Shown: positions 1 to 5,280 of the stretch, piece by piece
How positions within the stretch are numbered: position 1 is the first letter of the stretch
Layout: every line of letters starts with the position of its first letter
Translations under genes and position numbers: made by a program
Source of the DNA: an uncultured Pirellula sp.
GTDB taxonomy: Bacteria; Planctomycetota; Planctomycetia; Pirellulales; Pirellulaceae
Length of the DNA stretch: 5,280 bases
NCBI GenBank assembly: GCA_903892365.1
Contig: CAITIF010000797.1
Location: 1 to 5,280, forward strand
Direction: 5' to 3'
Notes under the pieces: model-generated
Databases searched by the model: none
Seen by the model: the letters and a program-made list of their open reading frames with translations, nothing else
Told to the model about the DNA's origin: nothing

Positions 1-551
1 ACATCGGAAAGATGTTTAAACCTAATTACTTCGTAGAAAACCAAGCTCCCGGAAGCAACCGGCACGACACCCTGCAGCCAGCCATGAGCACGCTGGTCAT
101 TATCGCGCACGTTAAAGATGGATCTGACTTGGCACGTCAACATCGTCTTCCCAAACCGGTGATCGATTTTATCGAACAGCATCACGGAACAACTCTGGTC
201 GAATACTTTTATCGATTGGCCGCCAAGAAAAGCGAACAAGATCCGCATGGAGAAGAGATCTCCGAGTCTACTTTTCGGTACCCAGGCCCAAAACCGCAAA
301 CGCGTGAAGCTGCTGTTCTCATGATTGCCGATGCGGTAGAAAGTGCATCTCGAGCATTAGTGGAACCTACTGCATCGCGATTGCAGAACCTGGTCGACCA
401 AATTGCGATGAAAAAGCTGCTCGATGGTCAATTCGACGAATGCGGATTGACTCTACAGGAACTCGATACCATCAAGCGATCTCTTATCAAAAGCTTGACA
501 GCCATCTATCACGGACGAGTCAAGTATCCAGACCAGCAGACTGCGGGCTAA
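1..551 (+). CDS. pgpH: PgpH-like HD-domain phosphohydrolase (7TMR-HD family), C-terminal part, 5' truncated by window edge
   Basis: The reading frame is already open at base 1. Bases 1-2 complete a codon that is probably Asp, followed by Ile-Gly-Lys, so the window starts inside the HDIGK metal-binding motif of an HD phosphohydrolase. The ATG at 12 is an internal Met, not the start. Counting it as residue 1, the visible part has NRHD (16-19), HVKDG with His33, EQHHG with His57-His58, YPGPKPQTREAA (90-101) and the late metal-ligand Asp107 in IADAVESASR, then a DECGLTLQEL stretch and a YHGRVKYP end. This series is diagnostic of the PgpH/7TMR-HD family. Characterised members are membrane proteins whose cytoplasmic HD domain hydrolyses cyclic di-AMP to pApA. 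All visible ligand residues are intact, so activity is expected. The extracytoplasmic and seven-helix membrane parts lie upstream, outside the window. The end is natural (TAA 549-551). The next gene converges on it, so nothing downstream is co-transcribed. Substrate specificity in planctomycetes is inferred from Firmicutes. Confidence 0.93.
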   Translation, partial: IGKMFKPNYFVENQAPGSNRHDTLQPAMSTLVIIAHVKDGSDLARQHRLPKPVIDFIEQHHGTTLVEYFYRLAAKKSEQDPHGEEISESTFRYPGPKPQTREAAVLMIADAVESASRALVEPTASRLQNLVDQIAMKKLLDGQFDECGLTLQELDTIKRSLIKSLTAIYHGRVKYPDQQTAG

Positions 552-593
552 CCGTCATGCGTCCGGCAGCCAAATGCAGGCGTGGTGCTTGCC
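552..593. other. Short convergent intergenic gap, no clear terminator
   Basis: These 42 bases separate the stop codon of the plus-strand PgpH-like gene from the stop codon of the minus-strand unknown gene. The only pairing seen is GGCA (565-568) with TGCC (590-593), with a few imperfect pairs inside. There is no T-run on either side, so a canonical intrinsic terminator is not supported. A short plus-strand frame from an ATG at 557 to the stop at 620-622 runs across the gap into the opposite gene and has no gene-like features. Confidence 0.5.
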
Positions 594-1319
594 TTACAGT
601 GCGTCGATCGGAACCATGCTGACGCCGCTGGAGCCTAACAAAGCGCTTTGGATTGCCAAAAAGGATCGAAGCATGTAGCTGGGTAGCCGCGGGATCGAGT
701 GCACCATTCGAAGTGTTCTAGCGTCGATATGAATCTCGCCGGGAACGCCTTCAATCGTCACATGGCACTCGGTCAAGCCGTGATCGTACTCAAGCTCCAA
801 TCGGTCGTCGTCCAGTTCTTCGAGAGAATCCACCAGCGATTCGATATCGACTTTGGTGAAGGTGCGCAATTCAAGCGTATCAAATACGTTTGGGAAGACC
901 TCGGAAAAGGCTTCGGAAAAGACCGCATCGGAATTGCTGATCTTCTCAACGGCTCTTCGCCAAACCGCGGATGCTGGATCGGAAGGATCGTGTTCGATAC
1001 TGATCGAGTAACTGAACCATGGGGTGGCGATGGATCCTGTTCCATCTTTCGAGTCGAACACGGTCATTTGAGTTCGCTTGAACTGAAACTCCGATCTCAT
1101 CCGTTTAAAGACGTCGTTGAGATCCGCACTGAGTTCCTCTTCTGCCAGCTTGGCAATAAAGATCTGCGAAGATGTATTCGCACGATCTGGAATCGAGTGC
1201 CCTTTCTTGAATCCGTTAAGGCTTTTAACGCTGGAAGAGCGTTTGCCAATCAAAGCCAACGACTCAACAAAGGAGTTGGAGGCTGCATCGGGCGCTTTGC
1301 CACTTGAGGGAACGTTCAT
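594..1319 (-). CDS. Hypothetical protein, about 241 residues, last gene of the PSD1-DUF1501 unit
   Basis: I do not recognise this family. The preferred start is the ATG at 1317-1319, 37 bases after the DUF1501 stop. The frame also opens at a GTG at 1395-1397, but this would overlap the DUF1501 gene by 41 bases and add 26 residues of untypical composition. No strong Shine-Dalgarno sequence stands before either. From the ATG, residues 1-48 are Ser/Ala/Lys-rich and probably disordered. A folded part follows: a charged amphipathic helix around 52-76 (IFIAKLAEEELSADL onward), a likely beta segment with DGTGSIATPWF (92-102), a helix near 116-127, an acidic stretch near 164-180 (DSLEELDDDRLELEYD), and beta-like ECHVTIEGVPGEIHID (184-199). 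No signal peptide, membrane segment or metal motif is visible, so a cytoplasmic location is likely. Codon-like composition favours this strand over the 202-residue open frame opposite it. It may be a planctomycete-specific conserved protein, but that needs a database search. Confidence 0.75.
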   Translation of the reverse strand: MNVPSSGKAPDAASNSFVESLALIGKRSSSVKSLNGFKKGHSIPDRANTSSQIFIAKLAEEELSADLNDVFKRMRSEFQFKRTQMTVFDSKDGTGSIATPWFSYSISIEHDPSDPASAVWRRAVEKISNSDAVFSEAFSEVFPNVFDTLELRTFTKVDIESLVDSLEELDDDRLELEYDHGLTECHVTIEGVPGEIHIDARTLRMVHSIPRLPSYMLRSFLAIQSALLGSSGVSMVPIDAL

Positions 1320-1356
1320 AAAGCAGTCTTTCAAGGCAAGGCGGTGAAAAGCTGGC

Positions 1357-2859
1357 TTAGGCGAGCAGTTCGTGTATGACCCGGGCTGGCTCGACACCCG
1401 TTAGCTTCAAATCCAAGCCCTGATTACGGAAAGAGAAGCGTTGGTGGTCAATCCCCAGCAAGTGCAGGATTGTCGCATGAAAGTCACGAATATGCACAGG
1501 GTCTTTGACAATATTGTAGGAGAAGTCGTCGGTTTCGCCGTACACCTCGCCCCCCTTGATTCCACCACCTGCCATCCACATGGTAAAGCAACGTGGGTGA
1601 TGGTCTCGCCCATAGTTGTCTTTGGATAGCCCACCTTGCGAGTAGATTGTGCGACCAAATTCCCCACCCCAAACGATCAAGGTAGAATCCAAAAGTCCGC
1701 GTGCTTTGAGATCGGTGATCAATCCATAGGTCGCTCGGTCGATGTCCTTGCATTGCGATGGAAGCCGCTGTGCAACGTTTCCGTGGTGATCCCAATTATT
1801 CAGGTAGACCTGCACGAAACGAACATCGCGTTCGATCATTCGCCTAGCCAACAGGACCGAGTTTGCAAACGTGCCCGGCTTCTTCGCTTGATCCCCGTAC
1901 AGTTCAAATGTGCTTTCTGGTTCGCTGGCAATACTTGTTAATTCGGGTACGCTCGACTGCATACGAAACGCCAGTTCATATTGCTGAATGCGAGTATGAA
2001 TCTCAGGGTCGCCGACCGCTTTAAAGTTCATCTCGTTGAGCGACTTCAAACCATCGAGCGTTTTGCGACGGACTTCGGACGGGACCCCCGCTGGGTTATT
2101 GATATAAAGAATCGGATCGCCAGCGGATCGGAAGCTGACCCCAGCATGTTCGCCGGGTAAGCACCCCGAAGACCAAAGTCGAGCGGAAATCGCTTGTATT
2201 TGTTCGGTGTTGGTAGGTTGCGCCACCAGCACGACGAAAGTGGGCAGATTGCTATTCATCGAGCCAAGGCCATAGGACATCCACGAACCGATGCAAGGGC
2301 GGCCCGTCACCATGTTGCCGGTTTGCATCAAAGTAATTGCGGGCTCATGGTTGATGGCCTCGGTATGCATCGAGCGAACAAAGCATAGGTCGTCGACGAC
2401 TTTCGCGGTCTCTGGTAGCAACTCGGAGATCCACATGCCGTTCTTGCCGTATTGAGCAAACTTGTATTTGGATGGCGCTATCGGGAAACGGGATTGGCCG
2501 CTGGTCATAGTCGTTAAGCGCTGACCGTTGCGGATCGATTCCGGCAGATCCTTATCGTACCAATCATTCATCTGGGGCTTGTAATCGAACAAATCCATCT
2601 GCGAAGGTCCACCGACCATGTGCAAATAGATAACTCGTTTTGCTTTGGCGGGGAAATGAGGAAGAGTCCCTAAGCCGTTAGCGGGGGCGCTGTTCGCGCC
2701 CGCCGCGTCGGAATTCTCGGCGCCGTACGATGCTAGAGGCATCCCTAACGCGGCAAGTGCAGCAGCCCCCAGGGCGTTTCCACCTTGGCGAAAAAATTGT
2801 CGACGCGTTTCGCTTCGCACGTATTGTTCGAAAAGCGGATGAATGTTGTTTGGTTGCAT
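1357..2859 (-). CDS. DUF1501 domain-containing protein, Tat-exported, alkaline-phosphatase/sulfatase-like fold
   Basis: This is a complete 500-residue protein, a normal length for DUF1501. The N-terminus carries a twin-arginine signal: TRRQFFR (18-24, Arg19-Arg20) followed by a Gly/Ala/Leu-rich hydrophobic core to about residue 47, which predicts folded export by Tat. The mature part has the family hallmarks in order: [17 protein letters not shown] (76-92), HTEAINHEP (165-173), NLPTFVVL (204-211), NNWDHHG (354-360), [10 protein letters not shown] (395-404) and GRDHHP (417-422). The Asp/His pattern resembles metal sites of the alkaline-phosphatase superfamily, to which DUF1501 is distantly related. 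No enzymatic reaction has been firmly assigned to the family. The ATG at 2857-2859 is supported because the signal begins shortly after it, although no good Shine-Dalgarno is seen. It lies 22 bases downstream of the PSD1-family gene, the usual partner of DUF1501 in planctomycetes, which points to co-transcription and a shared role outside the cytoplasm. Confidence 0.96.
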   Translation of the reverse strand: MQPNNIHPLFEQYVRSETRRQFFRQGGNALGAAALAALGMPLASYGAENSDAAGANSAPANGLGTLPHFPAKAKRVIYLHMVGGPSQMDLFDYKPQMNDWYDKDLPESIRNGQRLTTMTSGQSRFPIAPSKYKFAQYGKNGMWISELLPETAKVVDDLCFVRSMHTEAINHEPAITLMQTGNMVTGRPCIGSWMSYGLGSMNSNLPTFVVLVAQPTNTEQIQAISARLWSSGCLPGEHAGVSFRSAGDPILYINNPAGVPSEVRRKTLDGLKSLNEMNFKAVGDPEIHTRIQQYELAFRMQSSVPELTSIASEPESTFELYGDQAKKPGTFANSVLLARRMIERDVRFVQVYLNNWDHHGNVAQRLPSQCKDIDRATYGLITDLKARGLLDSTLIVWGGEFGRTIYSQGGLSKDNYGRDHHPRCFTMWMAGGGIKGGEVYGETDDFSYNIVKDPVHIRDFHATILHLLGIDHQRFSFRNQGLDLKLTGVEPARVIHELLA

Positions 2860-2868
2860 AGGACTTGA

Positions 2869-2880
2869 ACTCGATCGAGT
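2869..2880. repeat. Perfect 12-base palindrome between PSD1 and DUF1501 genes
   Basis: ACTCGATCGAGT is its own reverse complement. It fills over half of the 22-base gap, starting one base after the PSD1-gene stop and ending 9 bases before the DUF1501 ATG (reading the minus strand). It could be an operator-like site or a small hairpin at the translation-initiation region of the DUF1501 gene. With no loop it would make a poor RNA stem, and there is no T-run, so it is not a terminator. Roughly one such palindrome is expected by chance in a window of this size, so a function is unproven. Confidence 0.3.
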
Positions 2881-2881
2881 A

Positions 2882-5280
2882 TTATTTGGTGAGCACTTCG
2901 TCTAAATTCATGAGTTGGTTGACCAACATGGTCCACGCAGCAAGTTCGGAAACGTTGAGGTTCGCGTTGGGTTTGGAATTGCCAATTGCGATCAACTGTT
3001 GCGCTTGGTCAGGAGTCTGGGTGTAGAACTGTTGCAATTCGCTCAAGCTTGCATTCACGACTCCTAATTCTTCGGCTCGGAATGGTCGAGCCACAATACG
3101 ATTGGCGATTGCCTGGATTCGCGAATTCGAGTCGGCGGGTATGGATGCGTCCGACAAAATTTTGTCAGCCAATGCGCGAGCCGCTTCGATAAACTGAACA
3201 TCGTTTAGCGTGACCAAAGCCTGAAGTGGCGTATTCGTTCTTTCGCGTTTGACCGTACAAGTTTCTCTCGCGGTTGCGTTGAAAACGTCCATGTTCGGTG
3301 GCGGAGCTGATCGCTTGAGAAAGGTATAAATGCTGCGTCGATAGAGACCTTCGCCTTGATCAGCCATATAGTCACGGGTGTTGCTGCCTGGCATTGCAAC
3401 GGCTTCCCAAACACCGGCAGGCATGTAAGGCCGCACGCTGGGTCCACCGATCTTGTTGACCAGTAAGGAACTTGTCGCCAAAGCGGTATCGCGAATCATC
3501 TCGGCATCCATTCGGAATCGGGCCCCCCGAGCCAACCATTTGTTAGACGGGTCCATTGCGAGTTTTTCGGATGATACGCTAGAAGATTGTCGGTACGTTG
3601 CGCTAGTGACCAAGGTCCGGAAGAAGTTTTTGACGTTCCAGCCATCTTCACGCAAGCTGATTGCCAAGTGATCAAGAAGATCCGGATGGGTTGGCATTTG
3701 TCCTGTTGCCCCAAAGTCGCCCGTTGAGCCCACCAAGCCATTCCCGAAAATTTCTTGCCAAAAGCGATTCGCTGTCACTCGGCTAGTAAGAGGGTTCTCA
3801 GGAAGCAACAACCATTTCGCAAAACCGAGCCGGTTCCGAGGCATATCGGCGGCCATCGGTGGTAATACTTTGGGAGTGCTTGGTTCGACTTCGGTCGAGC
3901 GTTTATCGTAGTCCCCTCGCATTAGGACATACGCTTTGGCTGGCGTTGGAGCTTCATTCATGATGTGAGCTATGGTGCCACGCTGGGTGATTTGGTTTTT
4001 CTCCATGGTAAGTCCATTCAGGGCAGCCACTAGATTTTTGTGTTCCTCGTCCTTAGAACCGAGAAACCAAGAAAAGAGAGATTCTTGTTCGTCCGCGGAT
4101 CGATTCGCTTTGGCAAGAAGGTACTGTAGACGCGGCGTCGATCCCAGTTCCTGCAATTCGTTGGCGGCCAAGACCTTTTTGTAAAGTCTTATATCTTGAA
4201 TCAGAGCCCCTTGCGATGGGGCGCCGGTAGATCGCCGGCCAATGGTAAATGGGACTGAGGTTTTTATCGTTTCGGTTAAGGCGTTCGAAGTAATGGTAGC
4301 TGCGGACTCTTTTCCATCGATCCAAATTTTGATTCCCTCGGCCTTGGAGGATCCATCATACGTAATGACCACGTGCTGCCATCGCGATGATGTCAGCTTG
4401 GTTTGCGAAACGGCTTTCGCCGCGTTCTCTGGCCATTTATGAATCAAATGCATTCCGATCGCGCCACCTTCGGTCCAAATGTCCCACCCGCGGTGCGCGT
4501 CCCCTTCATTCATGCGAGCGATCAAGGCTCCTGATTGATTGTCGTTGCTTGGCTTGACCCACAACGCAACAGTGAACGCTTCCGTTCTTTCGAGGTCCGC
4601 GATCGGAAACTCAGGAAAGACGTCGTTGACTTGCCAAGCCATGTCCGAAACATGACCTGCGGCCAAGGTTGCGTCCTTTGCATTAGGCAATTGCCGCCAT
4701 TGGCCCTGATGGATTAATGAAACATTCTTCAAATCATTCGATGAGAGGGGAATGTGAGTATCCAGGGATTCAGCCGCTGGAACCTTTTGCCAAAGCAGCC
4801 GATCCAGTTCTTCACGCTTGGCTAACATATCCGCGAATGCAGGCTTCGCAGTTTCACGACGAGCCGCAACCGCTTGAGTCGCTTGCGCAATCAGCGTGTC
4901 CAGTTCGGCAAAGCGAGCTCGATCTTGTTGAAGAGGAACCGAAACAATCGGTGGTGTATCCTTGATGTTTCCGTCCATGGCCGCCTGAGTCGTATTGTTG
5001 AAAAAGGCAGCCAGCTCATAGAACTCTTGTTGGCTGATCGGATCGAATTTATGATCGTGACAGACTGCGCAACCAACGGTCAGTCCGAGCCAAACTTGCC
5101 CCGTCGTTTCGACTCGGTCGCGCGTGTACAGCACGTTGTATTCTTCGGAAATTGCACCACCCTCGTTGGTCGTGATGTTGCAACGGTTGAATCCGGTGGC
5201 GATCCGTTGGTCCAAGTCCGGGTTCGGGAGCAGGTCGCCCGCAAGTTGCTCGATCGTAAATTGATCGAATGGCATGTTGC
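2882..5280 (-). CDS. PSCyt2 (DUF1549)-LamG-PSD1 (DUF1553) protein, C-terminal part, 5' truncated by window edge
   Basis: The gene runs off the right edge. The first Met in the window (ATG at 5273-5275) is internal, because [17 protein letters not shown] is a conserved mid-protein motif of DUF1549 and the frame continues upstream (Asn codon at 5276-5278). Counting that Met as residue 1, the rest of DUF1549 spans about 1-115 and includes [12 protein letters not shown] (35-46) and the haem-type motif CAVCH (69-73) in [14 protein letters not shown] charged, helix-prone stretch follows (116-165). A LamG/concanavalin-like domain spans about 225-378, with FTVALWVKP (234-242) and [10 protein letters not shown] (299-308). 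DUF1553 spans about 484-735, with [18 protein letters not shown] (494-511) and [14 protein letters not shown] (679-692). The end, [21 protein letters not shown], is the typical family terminus, so the C-terminus is intact. Full-length relatives usually have an N-terminal signal peptide and often a PSCyt1 cytochrome-like domain, expected beyond the window. The molecular function of the family is not established. Export, haem binding and glycan binding are inferences from the motifs. The adjacent DUF1501 gene is its standard partner. Confidence 0.96.
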   Translation of the reverse strand, partial: NMPFDQFTIEQLAGDLLPNPDLDQRIATGFNRCNITTNEGGAISEEYNVLYTRDRVETTGQVWLGLTVGCAVCHDHKFDPISQQEFYELAAFFNNTTQAAMDGNIKDTPPIVSVPLQQDRARFAELDTLIAQATQAVAARRETAKPAFADMLAKREELDRLLWQKVPAAESLDTHIPLSSNDLKNVSLIHQGQWRQLPNAKDATLAAGHVSDMAWQVNDVFPEFPIADLERTEAFTVALWVKPSNDNQSGALIARMNEGDAHRGWDIWTEGGAIGMHLIHKWPENAAKAVSQTKLTSSRWQHVVITYDGSSKAEGIKIWIDGKESAATITSNALTETIKTSVPFTIGRRSTGAPSQGALIQDIRLYKKVLAANELQELGSTPRLQYLLAKANRSADEQESLFSWFLGSKDEEHKNLVAALNGLTMEKNQITQRGTIAHIMNEAPTPAKAYVLMRGDYDKRSTEVEPSTPKVLPPMAADMPRNRLGFAKWLLLPENPLTSRVTANRFWQEIFGNGLVGSTGDFGATGQMPTHPDLLDHLAISLREDGWNVKNFFRTLVTSATYRQSSSVSSEKLAMDPSNKWLARGARFRMDAEMIRDTALATSSLLVNKIGGPSVRPYMPAGVWEAVAMPGSNTRDYMADQGEGLYRRSIYTFLKRSAPPPNMDVFNATARETCTVKRERTNTPLQALVTLNDVQFIEAARALADKILSDASIPADSNSRIQAIANRIVARPFRAEELGVVNASLSELQQFYTQTPDQAQQLIAIGNSKPNANLNVSELAAWTMLVNQLMNLDEVLTK

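Noticed and set aside
12..14. ATG as the start of the HD-domain gene.
   Set aside because: The in-frame codons before it encode Ile-Gly-Lys, completing the HDIGK motif, so this Met is inside the catalytic domain.
565..593. Possible hairpin terminator GGCA...TGCC between the convergent genes.
   Set aside because: Only four solid pairs with a 21-base loop and no T-run on either strand.
440..622. A 60-codon plus-strand frame over the end of the PgpH-like gene.
   Set aside because: It overlaps well-conserved PgpH-family sequence in another frame, and its product is Cys/Arg-rich with no pattern.
699..1307. A 202-codon open frame on the plus strand, opposite the unknown gene.
   Set aside because: Its codons align in register with those of the minus-strand gene, an arrangement that often produces long shadow frames. 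Its product has no recognisable motif and lacks the acidic, helix-like patterning of the minus-strand protein. Since neither protein is recognised, a homology search would be the decisive test.
1320..1331. Small inverted repeat AAAG/CTTT just before the ATG of the unknown gene.
   Set aside because: Four-base arms with a four-base loop are expected often by chance, and nothing else supports a role.
5273..5275. ATG as the start of the PSD1-family gene.
   Set aside because: It lies within a conserved DUF1549 motif, has the frame open to the window edge, and would leave the protein without an export signal.

Overview
The window looks like a chromosomal piece of a planctomycete (Planctomycetota, probably the Pirellulales/Rhodopirellula side). 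The main reason is the adjacent gene pair encoding a PSCyt2/LamG/PSD1 (DUF1549/DUF1553) protein and a Tat-exported DUF1501 protein. This pairing is amplified into many paralogues per genome in that phylum and is uncommon elsewhere. GC content is moderate, about half by eye. Genus-level placement is not possible from the sequence alone.

Layout, left to right: (1) bases 1-551, plus strand, hold the C-terminal half of an HD-domain phosphohydrolase of the PgpH (7TMR-HD) family, cut by the left edge inside its HDIGK motif. (2) Bases 552-593 are a short convergent gap without a convincing terminator. (3) Bases 594-1319, minus strand, hold an unrecognised soluble, acidic protein of about 241 residues. 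(4) Bases 1357-2859, minus strand, hold a complete 500-residue DUF1501 protein with a twin-arginine signal. (5) Bases 2882-5280, minus strand, hold the C-terminal part (at least 798 residues) of a PSCyt2-LamG-PSD1 protein, cut by the right edge.

The three minus-strand genes run right to left with gaps of 22 and 37 bases, so they are probably one transcription unit: PSD1 protein, then DUF1501 protein, then the unknown protein. The first two are known as a recurring pair of exported proteins whose biochemical role is still undefined. The CxxCH motif and the LamG fold in the first suggest haem or redox function and carbohydrate or surface binding, but this is inference. The PgpH-like gene converges on this unit and belongs to a separate transcript; its expected role is hydrolysis of cyclic di-AMP.

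No RNA gene, mobile element, CRISPR array, attachment site or origin was seen. Coding density is very high, and no gene-free stretch exceeds about 45 bases. I see no clearly novel system here. The best leads are the unknown third gene of the operon and a perfect 12-base palindrome in the gap between the PSD1 and DUF1501 genes.
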